The position numbers and the translations under genes are program-made. From assembly GCF_036227205.1 (NCBI RefSeq), contig NZ_CP109442.1:4278001-4342000 (forward strand): a stretch of 64,000 bases of DNA, in the 5' to 3' direction. The first letter of the stretch is position 1; every line of letters begins with the position of its first letter. Below the pieces are notes generated by a model that was not told the origin of the DNA, ran no database searches, and was given only the letters and a program-made list of their open reading frames with translations. Source of the DNA: Amycolatopsis sp. NBC_01480. GTDB taxonomy: Bacteria; Actinomycetota; Actinomycetes; Mycobacteriales; Pseudonocardiaceae. Of this stretch, positions 16,650 to 25,117 are shown in pieces.

Positions 16650-18500
16650 TCAGCGCGGCCGGTACCCGCCGAACTCGCTGAAGAACACCCCCTCGCCCTG
16701 CGTCAGCGCGGGCAACGCCTGCTCCAGCTCGTGCACCGACGCGGCCGGGATCGTACCGTCCACAGTGCACACTTCGCCGCGGACGACCGGCTCGCCCGGC
16801 ACCGCGCGCAGCTCGATGAGCTTGCGCAGAACGGCGCTCACCGCGGCCGTCGGGACCTCGGCTTCGAAGGTGTGCACGGGTTCGTGGACACGGGTCCCGG
16901 CTCGGCCCACCGCCTCCCGCAGCACGAGTTCCGTCATTCCGCGGAAGTCGCCCGCGGTGCTGAGCGGCGGGTAGAACCTGGTGTGCGTCAGCGTGACGAG
17001 GCAGTCGATCACGCTCCGGCCGCGCAGCGTTTCGCGCACGGTCTCCTCGATTGCCCGGTGGAACGCCAGCGGCAGCGAACCCAGCTCCACGCCCAGCGCG
17101 TAGCCGACGCCGGAGCCGGGTGCCGCGGGCTCGACGCGCAGGCCGACCGTCGCCCAGAAGTAGACCCGTTCGTCCGGCGCCGGGCTCTGCACAAAAGCGC
17201 CGGTTCCGGAAAGCCGCTCGACGTACAGCGTCCGTGACTCTTCGAACCGGACTTCCACGCCGAACTCCTCCGCGAGCGTCGAGCGAACGACCTCCTTCTG
17301 CACCTCGCCGTAGAGCCGCACGGAAACCTCGTGCCCACGCCGCCGGATGGTGATGAACGGGTCCTGTTCGGACAGTCGTTCCAACGCCGCGTACAGCGCC
17401 ACGCCCTGGTCCGGGTCCACCGGGTGGACCACCGTCTCCAGGCTGGGCGGAGCGAAGAACCCTTGGGCGGGCAGGTGCTCGGGTGAGCCGAGCCGGTCGC
17501 CGATGCGGACGTCCTTCAGGCCCCACACCCGCGCGACGTCGCCGGCCAGCGCCGCGCCTTCCACCGGGGTCGCGCCGTGTTCGTAAACGCGCACGGCCGA
17601 CGCCCGTCCGGTCAGCTCGACCACGGTTCCGTCGTTTTGCCTGCGGTAGAAGGGAAATGGTCGCCTCGGTGCCAGCATGCCGCTGAGCACCCGGGTGTAC
17701 GCGATCTTCTCGCCGGCGCGGCCGCGTTCGATCTTGAACACCGTGGCGTCCAACGGCCCGGCGCCGTCGCGGCTACGGGCCGGGAACAGCTCGCGCACGG
17801 CCGTGACGAGTTCGCCGACGCCGGCGCCCGTGATCGCCGAGCCGAACAGCACCGGGTGGACGGCGCCGAGGCCGACCTGCCGGACGAGCGCGTCACGATA
17901 GTCCTCTTCGGACACTCCGCCGGACACGTACGTGGTGAGGAAACGATCGTCGTCCGACAGTGCTTCGGCCAGTTCTTCGCCGAACGGCAGCGGTGACGGT
18001 TTCGCCTGCGCGGTGCCCAGCCCGGTCACGGTGCTGAGCGCGACGCAACGCGGTGAGACTTTCGTGCGCAGGGCGTCGAGCAGCGGGCCCTCCTGCGCGC
18101 CCGTCCGGTCGATTTTGTTCACGAACACCAGCACCGGCAGGCCGAGCCGGGTCAGCGTGCGCATCAGGACTCGGGTCTGCGCCTGGATTCCTTCGACCGC
18201 CGAGACGACGAGCACGGCGCCGTCGAGCACCCGCAGCGAGCGCTCGACCTCCGCGATGAAGTCCGAGTGGCCGGGGGTGTCGACGAGCGTGACGCGCCGC
18301 CCGCCCGTGCTGAACGCCACGACGGCGGACTTGATGGTGATGCCACGGCGGCGTTCCAGCTCCAGCGAATCGGTCTGGGTGTCGCCGCCGTCGACGCTGC
18401 CGAGGTGGCCGATCACGCCCGCTTCGAAGAGCAGGCGCTCGGTCAGGCTGGTCTTACCGGCGTCGACATGCGCGAGAATTCCGATGGTCAGGGTCTGCAT
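16650..18500 (-). CDS. Tet(M)/Otr(A)-type ribosomal protection GTPase
   Basis: A 616-residue translational GTPase of the tetracycline ribosomal protection family, slightly shorter than Tet(M). G motifs are at the N-terminus: AHVDAGKTS, RRRGITI, DTPGH and VNKIDRTG. The EF-G-like domains that contact the ribosome follow, ending in GEGVFFSEFGGYRPR, the family's typical C-terminal region. Characterised members bind the 70S ribosome and dislodge tetracycline. Chromosomal actinomycete homologues are common, and some have little resistance effect, so the resistance phenotype is inferred. The ATG at 18500 begins the normal MQTLTIGILAHVDAGK. A short leader ORF with a strong ribosome site overlaps the start. 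Confidence 0.88.
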   Translation of the reverse strand: MQTLTIGILAHVDAGKTSLTERLLFEAGVIGHLGSVDGGDTQTDSLELERRRGITIKSAVVAFSTGGRRVTLVDTPGHSDFIAEVERSLRVLDGAVLVVSAVEGIQAQTRVLMRTLTRLGLPVLVFVNKIDRTGAQEGPLLDALRTKVSPRCVALSTVTGLGTAQAKPSPLPFGEELAEALSDDDRFLTTYVSGGVSEEDYRDALVRQVGLGAVHPVLFGSAITGAGVGELVTAVRELFPARSRDGAGPLDATVFKIERGRAGEKIAYTRVLSGMLAPRRPFPFYRRQNDGTVVELTGRASAVRVYEHGATPVEGAALAGDVARVWGLKDVRIGDRLGSPEHLPAQGFFAPPSLETVVHPVDPDQGVALYAALERLSEQDPFITIRRRGHEVSVRLYGEVQKEVVRSTLAEEFGVEVRFEESRTLYVERLSGTGAFVQSPAPDERVYFWATVGLRVEPAAPGSGVGYALGVELGSLPLAFHRAIEETVRETLRGRSVIDCLVTLTHTRFYPPLSTAGDFRGMTELVLREAVGRAGTRVHEPVHTFEAEVPTAAVSAVLRKLIELRAVPGEPVVRGEVCTVDGTIPAASVHELEQALPALTQGEGVFFSEFGGYRPR

Positions 18501-18567
18501 GGGTGACGAGGTCCTCGAGGGATGCGGGGGACAGGCCGAACTGGGGTCGGTCGGACTGTCGGCGCAT
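18454..18567 (-). CDS. Candidate leader peptide upstream of the ribosome-protection gene
   Basis: A 37-codon ORF starts at an ATG preceded by GAGGAG six bases upstream, a stronger ribosome site than that of the GTPase gene. It reads in another frame and overlaps the first 47 bases of that gene. The peptide begins MRRQSDRPQFGLSPASLEDL and ends in RACRRR. Translation of such upstream ORFs can couple or attenuate expression of ribosome-targeting resistance genes. Codon use is less biased than in neighbouring genes, as expected of a regulatory ORF. No homologue was identified. Confidence 0.45.
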   Translation of the reverse strand: MRRQSDRPQFGLSPASLEDLVTHADPDHRNSRACRRR

Positions 18568-18796
18568 CGAAGGCTCCTCGCTGTGGTGTTGACCAGGCGT
18601 CGGGCACGGTATCGCGCGACGCCAGGCGTGTACAGCGAGTTCTGTGTTGATAGATGCCAAACCGGCAAGCTCATTGGCATTGGCGGTGCCTGTCGGTTTC
18701 CTGTCGATCACTCGCCGAAGCCCGGTGATCGCCGACAGGTGCCCTACCGTGGATTCAGTACGTTGAACATTCACCCATCGGGGAGCTGGAGACTTT

Positions 18797-19234
18797 ATGT
18801 TCGCTCGAGTCAAGGACGTCGCGCTGCTGCTCGGCCGGATCGGCGTCGCCGTGGTGTTCTTCGCCCATGGCTTGCAGAAGTGGGACAGCGGGGTGAGCGC
18901 CACCGCGACCATGTTCGACCACGTGGGCATCCCGCTGCCGACCGTCGCCGCGGTGTTCGTGATCGTGCTGGAGCTGCTCGGGTCCGTCGCGTTCGTCGCG
19001 GGCTTCCTGCTGCCGCTGATCGCGGTCGGCTACGCGGTGGACATGGCCGGCGCGCTGATTTCCGTGCACGCGCAGAACGGCCTGACCGGCAACGGCGGTT
19101 ACGAGCTCGTGCTGGTGCTCGGCCTGGCCGCGCTCGCGCTGGGCTTCAACGGCGGGCGGCTTTCGCTGGACCACGTGCTGTTCTGGCGCAAGCGTGAGGC
19201 GCGGATCTCGACGGGCGAACTCGAGACCGTCTGA
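18797..19234 (+). CDS. DoxX family membrane protein
   Basis: A 145-residue protein with four hydrophobic segments (about 8-24, 48-75, 78-93 and 103-118) and the DoxX-type start LLLGRIGVAVVFFAHGLQKW. The basic C-terminus (FWRKREARI) would be cytoplasmic. DoxX-family proteins are small quinone-linked or redox-associated membrane proteins; in mycobacteria one forms a membrane oxidoreductase complex with SodA and SseA, neither of which is nearby. GGAG lies about ten bases before the ATG. A long hairpin terminator follows. Confidence 0.88.
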   Translation: MFARVKDVALLLGRIGVAVVFFAHGLQKWDSGVSATATMFDHVGIPLPTVAAVFVIVLELLGSVAFVAGFLLPLIAVGYAVDMAGALISVHAQNGLTGNGGYELVLVLGLAALALGFNGGRLSLDHVLFWRKREARISTGELETV

Positions 19235-19246
19235 GACACGGCATGC

Positions 19247-19288
19247 AATGGCCCCCTCCCGCCGGGATTTCCGTGGGAGGGGGCCATT
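19247..19288. terminator. Bidirectional hairpin terminator
   Basis: A perfect 14-base inverted repeat (AATGGCCCCCTCCC and complement) with a 14-base loop, placed between the stops of the convergent doxX-like gene and the TIGR03089 gene. It should stop transcripts from both sides. Confidence 0.85.
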
Positions 19289-19295
19289 TCCGGGT

Positions 19296-19997
19296 TCAGG
19301 AGAGGTCGGCCGTGGTGCGCTCGGCCTCGCGGCGGGCACCGAGTTTCGCCGGGTCCGCGTTCGTCACCTGGACCAGGTGGGCACTCGCGGCCAGCGGCAC
19401 GAGCAGCCCGTCGAGCACGCCCTCGGGCACCGTCCAGTCCAGTGTGGACAGGACGCGGTCGGCTCCGGTGAGCCCGAGCTTCCCGGCACGGGTACGGGCT
19501 TCGGCCAGTACCTCGTCCACTGTGGACTCGCCGAGCGCCGGGGTGTCGCCTGGGATGGGGGACAGCGGGCTGAACTGGTCGCCGGACAGCCGGGCCTCGC
19601 TGAGGTAGTCGAGCGCGGAGCCGCCGGGCGGGCGGCCGAGGCCGCGGCCCATCGGGTCGAGCGAGACGACGGCCACCGCGGGCGCGTCCACCTCCTCGTC
19701 CGGGCCGACGAACACCACCCGCGCCCCGGCAGGCTCGGCGACCACGCGGGCGCCGCACCACCACGCGCCCAGCAGCACGCCGGCGGTCTGCCAGTGCGCG
19801 GGCAGGCGCACCGCGACGTCGTCGCCCGGCTCGACGTCGAACTCGTCGACCAGCCAGTTCGCCGTTTTCGCGGCCCAGTTCACCGTGGTCGCCACGGACA
19901 GCTCGACGCGGCTGCCGAGCCGGTCGTCGTAATGCGTGATCAGCGGTTTCGCCGGCGACGCCAGGAGCGGGCGCAGCAGCTGCTCGGTGAGGCTCAT
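19296..19997 (-). CDS. TIGR03089 family protein (truncated adenylate-forming enzyme relative)
   Basis: A 233-residue protein. Its first 110 residues resemble the N-terminal lobe of acyl-CoA ligases (THYDDRLGSRVELSVATTVNWAAKTANWL, VAVRLPAHWQTAGVLLGAWWCGA). The ATP-binding loop, the TGD motif and the C-terminal lysine domain of those enzymes are all missing. This matches the actinobacterial TIGR03089 family, often found beside LCP genes as here. It cannot catalyse adenylation by the normal route; a structural or regulatory role in envelope assembly is a guess from context. The ATG start is unambiguous. Confidence 0.85.
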   Translation of the reverse strand: MSLTEQLLRPLLASPAKPLITHYDDRLGSRVELSVATTVNWAAKTANWLVDEFDVEPGDDVAVRLPAHWQTAGVLLGAWWCGARVVAEPAGARVVFVGPDEEVDAPAVAVVSLDPMGRGLGRPPGGSALDYLSEARLSGDQFSPLSPIPGDTPALGESTVDEVLAEARTRAGKLGLTGADRVLSTLDWTVPEGVLDGLLVPLAASAHLVQVTNADPAKLGARREAERTTADLS

Positions 19998-20032
19998 GCG
20001 TCCAGGCTAGCCAGCGCCGGCCGCAGCCAGGG

Positions 20033-20078
20033 CTCGTGAGTGTTCATGACGGTTAGAACCGGCATGAACACTCACGAG
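20033..20078. repeat. 46-bp dispersed palindrome, family A copy 1
   Basis: A nearly perfect nested palindrome: outer arms CTCGTGAGTGTTCATG and complement, inner arms CGGTT and AACCG. It touches the stop codon of the LCP gene. Two other copies of the same length occur at 30759 and 48830. The position suggests a transcription terminator that is also a dispersed repeat. Confidence 0.9.
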
Positions 20079-21470
20079 TCAGTCCACGCAGGGCACGCCC
20101 GGGATGCCGGAGTCCATCGTGAGTGCGGGGGCACCGGCCGCCGCGCCGCCGCCGCCGGCCGGGGCGCCGCGGCCGACCAGCCCGGCCACGAAGGACTGCA
20201 CCGCCGCCGGGTCGATCTGCACGATGCTCTGGCCGTCCGGGCTGCGGCCGTTGGACGTGACCACCGGGATGGTGCTGAAGTTCAGGTCGCCGGACGCGAT
20301 GCCCTTCACCTGCTGCGCGAAGGTCAGCACGTCGAGGCCGTCGTCGACCACGATGGAGCGGTGGACGGCGTCCATCAGGCTGTTCATCGTCGACGGGCTG
20401 GTCAGCGTGCCCGCGGAGAGCACCTGGTGCAGCGCGGAGGACAGGAACGCCTGCTGCCGCACGATCCGGTCCAGGTCGCCGTTCGGCAGGTTCTTGCGCT
20501 GGCGCACGAAGGACAGCGCCTCACCACCCGAGACGGTCTGGACGCCGCGGGGGAAGTTCGCGCCCGAGTCCTTGTCCGTGGTCGCGTGGTTCAGGCAGAC
20601 CTTGACCCCGCCGAGCGCCTCGGTGAGCAGGTAGAAGCCCAGCAGGTTGACCTCGGCGTAGTGGTCGATCCGGACCTTGGTCAGGTCCTGCACGGTCTGG
20701 ACCAGCACGCGGCGGCCTTCGCCGTCGGAGTCGCGCTCGATCTTCGCCTGGTCCTTCTCGCCCTTCGCGCGCTCGTCGGCGGCGAACGCGGCCTTCGCGA
20801 CGCCGTACGCCGAGTTGATCTTCGACTGGCCACGGCCGGGAATGTCGACCCAGCTGTCCCGCGGAATGGAGATGCCCGAGGCCTTGCCGCCGCCCTTCGG
20901 AATCCGTAGCAGGATGATCGTGTCGGTGTTGATTCCGGGGGTCCCCTCGGTGCGCAGCGACTTCAGCATGCTCGCCGGCAGTTGGTTGCCCTGCGCGTCG
21001 GTGCGCGCGTCGCTGCCCACCAGGAGGATGTCCGTGCCGCCGTCGTCCGCGGGCGGCGCGGGCGGCTCACCCGCGCGCGGCGTCAGCACGTCGGTGGTGG
21101 GCACGTTGTTCTGCACCTGGGTCGTGGTGACGTACGCGTAGCCGGTGGCGCCCAGCGCCAGCACCGACACCAGCCCGATCGCGATCCGCCCAGTCAGCCA
21201 GCCCGCGCGGCCCACCCGGCGGCGGCGCGTGACCACCGCGGGTGCGGGACTGGGCGTACGGGGGTAAGGCGACGGCTTCCAGACCGGCTCTTCGTCACTT
21301 TCCGTGTCCGCGTCCGGCCGTTTGGTCGGCTGCGGCAGGTCGATCACCGGCTTCGGCGCACTCTCGGCCGACTCCGTCACACCTTCGGCCGAAGCGGCCT
21401 GCACGTCGGCAGGTTCCGACGTCGGCTCGGCTTCGTCCGCGCTGTCGGACTTGCCCTCGTTCTCGTGCAC
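20079..21470 (-). CDS. LytR-CpsA-Psr (LCP) family protein
   Basis: A 463-residue membrane-anchored LCP protein. An acidic, Pro/Ser-rich cytoplasmic region of about 80 residues precedes one transmembrane helix (IAIGLVSVLALGATGYAYV). The extracellular LCP domain has the expected Asp/Arg motifs: DILLVGSDARTDAQGN, NTDTIILLRIP, ISIPRDSWVDIPG, KINSAYG and FVRQRKNLPNGDLDRIVRQQAFL. LCP enzymes transfer polyprenyl-pyrophosphate-linked glycopolymers to peptidoglycan. The GTG at 21470 has GGGAGG upstream. A second LCP gene lies immediately upstream on the same strand, with rmlB-rmlD divergent. Unlike the neighbour it lacks a LytR_C domain. Confidence 0.93.
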   Translation of the reverse strand: MHENEGKSDSADEAEPTSEPADVQAASAEGVTESAESAPKPVIDLPQPTKRPDADTESDEEPVWKPSPYPRTPSPAPAVVTRRRRVGRAGWLTGRIAIGLVSVLALGATGYAYVTTTQVQNNVPTTDVLTPRAGEPPAPPADDGGTDILLVGSDARTDAQGNQLPASMLKSLRTEGTPGINTDTIILLRIPKGGGKASGISIPRDSWVDIPGRGQSKINSAYGVAKAAFAADERAKGEKDQAKIERDSDGEGRRVLVQTVQDLTKVRIDHYAEVNLLGFYLLTEALGGVKVCLNHATTDKDSGANFPRGVQTVSGGEALSFVRQRKNLPNGDLDRIVRQQAFLSSALHQVLSAGTLTSPSTMNSLMDAVHRSIVVDDGLDVLTFAQQVKGIASGDLNFSTIPVVTSNGRSPDGQSIVQIDPAAVQSFVAGLVGRGAPAGGGGAAAGAPALTMDSGIPGVPCVD

Positions 21471-21546
21471 CCCATGCACCTCCCCGGTCCCCACCTTAAA
21501 GGCGCGCGGACGGACCACCCCCGGCCGCCACGCTCAGTGCCCGACT

Positions 21547-23070
21547 TTAGTTGACGCAGGGCACCCCGCCCGCCGTAATCGGCGGAGCGGTCGGTGTGAC
21601 GGGCGCGACCGGCGTCTTCGGCGCGGTCGAGGTGGAAGGACCAGACGATGCGTCCGGCGTCAGCTTTCCGCGCAGGTCCTTGCCGAGCAGCACGCGCACG
21701 TGCCCGGCGGTGACGTCGGCGTCCGGCTCGGCCTCGACCTCGGTGCCGAGCGCCTCGCGGACCAGCGCGAGCGCGGACTCGTCCGCCGGGTTGTAGCGGA
21801 TCACACTGGTGGAGCGGGTGGACAGCTTGGTGTCGCCCGCGAGCTTGAATCCCTTGCCCTGCAACAGGGTGTGCGCCTGGGTCGCGGTGCCGGCGCCGGT
21901 GCCGTCGAACAGCTCCACGGTGACCGCGTCCGCGCCAGGCAGCGTGGCCGAGGCGGGCTGGTCCTGCGGCGCGCCGCCGTCGGACGTCAGCCGGCCGACC
22001 TCGGCCTGCACCTGGGCCGGGTCGACGCGCAGCACGTCGGCGCCGCCGATCGTCGCGTTGCCCTGCGTGGGGATGGTGTGGAACTCGACGTTGCCGCCGG
22101 TCAGCCCGCGCATCTGCTCGGCGAACTCGGTGAGGTCCCAGCCCGCCGAGAGCACCACGGACTTCTTCACCGCGTCGATCAGCTGCGCGATCTTCACCGG
22201 GTTGGCCAGCACGTCCGAGGACAGGACCTTGTTGGCCAGCCCGGACAGGAACGCCTGCTGGCGGCCGATCCGGTCGAGGTCGCCGTTGGGCAGCCCGTAG
22301 CGCTGCCGGACGAACGCCAGCGCCTGCACACCCTCGATGCTCTGCTGCCCGGCCGGCAGGTCGACGCCGGACTTGTTCTCCTTCACGGCGTTGTTGAGGC
22401 ACACCTCGACGCCGCCGATGGCGTTGGTGATCTCGTAGAAGCTGGCCAGGTTCACCTCGGCGTACCGGTCGATCATGCCCGGCTTGCCCATGAACTTCTC
22501 CAGCGTGGCGACCAGGTTCTTGCGGCCGGCGACCTTCGACTTCTCGTCCACGTCCTTCAGGTCGGCGTCCCCGTGCGCCTGAAGTGTCTTGAACGTGTCG
22601 TTGTAGGCGTACACGTACGCGCTGTTGAGTTTGTGCTTGCCGAACCCGCCGGTGATGTCGACGTACGAGTCGCGCGGGAACGAGATGGCGATGGCGTGCT
22701 GCCCGTTCTGCGGGATGTGCACGAGGATCATCGTGTCGGTCTGGCGCTCGCCGTCGGCGACGCCGGCGTGCAGCATGTCCAGCACCTCGCGCGGCAGCGG
22801 GTTGCCCTGCGCGTCGGTGCGGCTGTCCTGGCCGACCAGGAGGATGTCGATCGCGCCGTCGAGCGGCTTGGCGTGCGACTGCGCCTGGTCGAAGATCTCG
22901 GTGGTGGTGAACCCGGTCTGCGGGTCGCCGATGAACTGCCAGCCGTACCAGGTCAGCGCCAGGATGACGATCGACAGCACGGACAGCACGACCTTGCCGC
23001 CGCGCCGGAACCCGGTGACCACCCCTCGACCGCGGTGTGCCGGCAGCGCCGGCCCAGGCCACTCGGTCAC
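21547..23070 (-). CDS. LCP family protein with LytR C-terminal domain
   Basis: A 507-residue LCP protein with one N-terminal transmembrane helix (VVLSVLSIVILALTWYGW). The extracellular LCP domain carries DILLVGQDSRTDAQGN, TDTMILVHIP, ISFPRDSYVDITG, KLNSAYVYAY and FVRQRYGLPNGDLDRIGRQQAFL. A LytR_C domain follows (AVTVELFDGTGAG through RYNPADESALALV) and a Pro/Thr tail. It probably ligates arabinogalactan-like or other polymers to peptidoglycan. The GTG at 23070 follows GGGGGAGGA by a few bases, a strong start. Both LCP proteins end in a similar PGVPCVD or GGVPCVN tail, suggesting duplication. It is divergent from rmlB. Confidence 0.94.
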   Translation of the reverse strand: MTEWPGPALPAHRGRGVVTGFRRGGKVVLSVLSIVILALTWYGWQFIGDPQTGFTTTEIFDQAQSHAKPLDGAIDILLVGQDSRTDAQGNPLPREVLDMLHAGVADGERQTDTMILVHIPQNGQHAIAISFPRDSYVDITGGFGKHKLNSAYVYAYNDTFKTLQAHGDADLKDVDEKSKVAGRKNLVATLEKFMGKPGMIDRYAEVNLASFYEITNAIGGVEVCLNNAVKENKSGVDLPAGQQSIEGVQALAFVRQRYGLPNGDLDRIGRQQAFLSGLANKVLSSDVLANPVKIAQLIDAVKKSVVLSAGWDLTEFAEQMRGLTGGNVEFHTIPTQGNATIGGADVLRVDPAQVQAEVGRLTSDGGAPQDQPASATLPGADAVTVELFDGTGAGTATQAHTLLQGKGFKLAGDTKLSTRSTSVIRYNPADESALALVREALGTEVEAEPDADVTAGHVRVLLGKDLRGKLTPDASSGPSTSTAPKTPVAPVTPTAPPITAGGVPCVN

Positions 23071-23204
23071 GTGTTCCTCCCCCAAGGCGAACCCCGCCAC
23101 CATCGTGGCATCAGGCAACCCTACCGAGTCTCCGGCGCGGTATCCGTAGGCTGGTGCTTTCATTGCCCGGTCGGGCAGAGCGGACGGGCAGGAAGGGTGC
23201 AGAC

Positions 23205-24197
23205 ATGCGGGTGTTGGTCACCGGCGGTGCCGGCTTCATCGGATCGCACTACGTGCGGCAGGCGCTGACGGGTGCCTACCCGACGCTGGGTGACGCCGAA
23301 GTGGTCGTGCTGGACAAGCTCACCTACGCGGGCAACCGGGCGAACCTCGACCCGGTGGCCGCTGACCAGCGGCTTCGCTTCGTGCAGGGCGACATCTGCG
23401 ACGCCGAGCTGGTCGCCGGGCTGATGCGCGGGGTCGACCTGGTGGTGCACTTCGCCGCGGAGTCCCATGTGGACCGTTCGATCCTCGGCTCGGCCGACTT
23501 CGTGCTGACCAACGTGCTCGGCACCCAGACCCTGTTGCAGGCGGCGCTGGAGGCCGGTGTCGGCAAGTTCGTGCACGTGTCCACGGATGAGGTGTACGGG
23601 TCCATCGCGGACGGTTCGTGGTCGGAAGAACACGTACTGGAGCCGAATTCGCCGTACTCGGCGTCGAAGGCGTCCTCGGACCTGATCGCGCGCTCGTTCT
23701 TCCGCACGCACGGGCTGCCGGTGTGTGTCACGCGGTGCTCGAACAACTACGGCCCGTACCAGTTCCCGGAGAAGGTGATCCCGCTCTTCGTCACGAACCT
23801 GCTCGACGGCCGGAAAGTGCCGCTGTACGGCGACGGTCTCAACGTCCGCGACTGGCTGCACGTGGACGACCACTGCCACGGCATCCAGCTCGTCGCCGAC
23901 GGCGGCCGGGCGGGCGAGATCTACAACATCGGCGGCGGCACGGAGCTGACCAACCGCGAGCTGACCGAACGGCTGCTGGATGCGGTCGGCGTGGGCTGGG
24001 ACATGGTCGAGCCGGTGGCCGACCGCAAGGGCCACGATCGGCGGTACTCCGTGGACATCACCAAGATCAGCGGTGAACTCGGTTACGCTCCGCGGGTGTC
24101 CTTCGAGGACGGTCTGGCGGGTACGGTGCGCTGGTACGCGGACAACCGCGCGTGGTGGGAGCCGCTGAAGGCCCGGGCCGCGCTCGGCGCGTCCTGA
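23205..24197 (+). CDS. rmlB: dTDP-glucose 4,6-dehydratase
   Basis: A 330-residue extended short-chain dehydrogenase catalysing the second step of dTDP-L-rhamnose synthesis. It has the NAD motif TGGAGFIGSH, HFAAESHVDRSI, the active-site VSTDEVYGS and YSASKASSD (Tyr-x3-Lys), SNNYGPYQFPEK and RDWLHVDDHC. The ATG at 23205 gives the standard N-terminus with GGAAGGG upstream. rmlD follows 28 bases later. Rhamnose is part of the arabinogalactan linker in mycolata, matching the WbbL-like gene downstream. It diverges from the LCP pair across about 134 bases. Confidence 0.96.
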   Translation: MRVLVTGGAGFIGSHYVRQALTGAYPTLGDAEVVVLDKLTYAGNRANLDPVAADQRLRFVQGDICDAELVAGLMRGVDLVVHFAAESHVDRSILGSADFVLTNVLGTQTLLQAALEAGVGKFVHVSTDEVYGSIADGSWSEEHVLEPNSPYSASKASSDLIARSFFRTHGLPVCVTRCSNNYGPYQFPEKVIPLFVTNLLDGRKVPLYGDGLNVRDWLHVDDHCHGIQLVADGGRAGEIYNIGGGTELTNRELTERLLDAVGVGWDMVEPVADRKGHDRRYSVDITKISGELGYAPRVSFEDGLAGTVRWYADNRAWWEPLKARAALGAS

Positions 24198-24225
24198 TTC
24201 TCGCGTTTGCTTTGGGAGGTAAGCG

Positions 24226-25113
24226 GTGCGGCTAGCTCTGCTCGTGCCCGGCGGGTCCGGCCAGCTCGGCCGGGACCTGGCCGCGTCGGCCGGTCCGGAC
24301 GTCGAGGTGCTCGCGCCGTCCTCGGCCGAGCTGAACCTGACGTCGGTGGGCGATGTGCTGTCCGCGGTGGGCGCTTTGGCCACGCGGGCGGCGGCCTCGG
24401 GCGCGTTCCCGGTAGTGCTGAACGCCGCGGCCTACACCGCGGTCGACGCCGCCGAGACGGACGAGAAGCGCGCGTTCGCGCTGAACGTCGACGGTCCGCG
24501 GGTGCTGGCGGCGGCGTGCGCGTCCCGCCGGGTGCCGCTGGTGCACGTGTCGACGGACTACGTGTTCGCCGGCGACGCCTCCCGCCCGTATGAAGTGACG
24601 GACGCGCTGGGACCGCACACGGCGTACGGCCGCACGAAGGCGGCGGGAGAGGACGCGGTGCTGGGCTCCGGCGCGCGGTCCTGGGTGGTGCGCACGAGCT
24701 GGGTGTACGGCAAGTCCGGCAAGAACTTCGTGAAGACCATGGCGCGGCTGGAGCAGGAGAAGGACACACTGTCCGTTGTGGATGATCAGATCGGTTCGCC
24801 CACCTGGTCGGCCGATCTGGCGACCGGGCTGGTCGAGCTGGCCGGGTTCCTGGCGGAGGACCGCGCGCCGGCTTCGCCGGTCCTGCACTGCACTGGTGCG
24901 GGCGAGGTTTCCTGGTGCGGCTTCGCGAAGGCGATCTTCACCGAGCTGGGCGCCGATCCGGAACGGGTCAAGCCTTGTACGACGGCGGAGTACCCGAGCC
25001 CGACGCCGCGGCCGGCCTATTCGGTGCTGTCGAACGCTTCCTGGCGTGAGGCGGGCTTGACCCCGTTGCGCCGCTGGGATGACGCGTTGAGGGCTTACTT
25101 CGCCACGCCGTAA
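24226..25113 (+). CDS. rmlD: dTDP-4-dehydrorhamnose reductase
   Basis: A 295-residue NADPH-dependent reductase making dTDP-L-rhamnose. Motifs are VPGGSGQLGRDL (nucleotide binding), NAAAYTAVDAAE, VHVSTDYVFAGD, the Tyr/Lys pair in TAYGRTKAAGE, RTSWVYGKSGKNFVKTM and VVDDQIGSPTW. GGGAGGT before the GTG at 24226 supports the start. It forms an operon with rmlB. The gene ends four bases from the stop of the convergent glycosyltransferase gene. Confidence 0.95.
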   Translation: MRLALLVPGGSGQLGRDLAASAGPDVEVLAPSSAELNLTSVGDVLSAVGALATRAAASGAFPVVLNAAAYTAVDAAETDEKRAFALNVDGPRVLAAACASRRVPLVHVSTDYVFAGDASRPYEVTDALGPHTAYGRTKAAGEDAVLGSGARSWVVRTSWVYGKSGKNFVKTMARLEQEKDTLSVVDDQIGSPTWSADLATGLVELAGFLAEDRAPASPVLHCTGAGEVSWCGFAKAIFTELGADPERVKPCTTAEYPSPTPRPAYSVLSNASWREAGLTPLRRWDDALRAYFATP

Positions 25114-25117
25114 AAAC

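Noticed and set aside
16650..18500. Reading the Tet(M)-like gene as a recently acquired resistance gene
   Set aside because: Its codon bias and GC match the surroundings, and similar chromosomal genes are common in actinomycetes, so horizontal transfer is not indicated.
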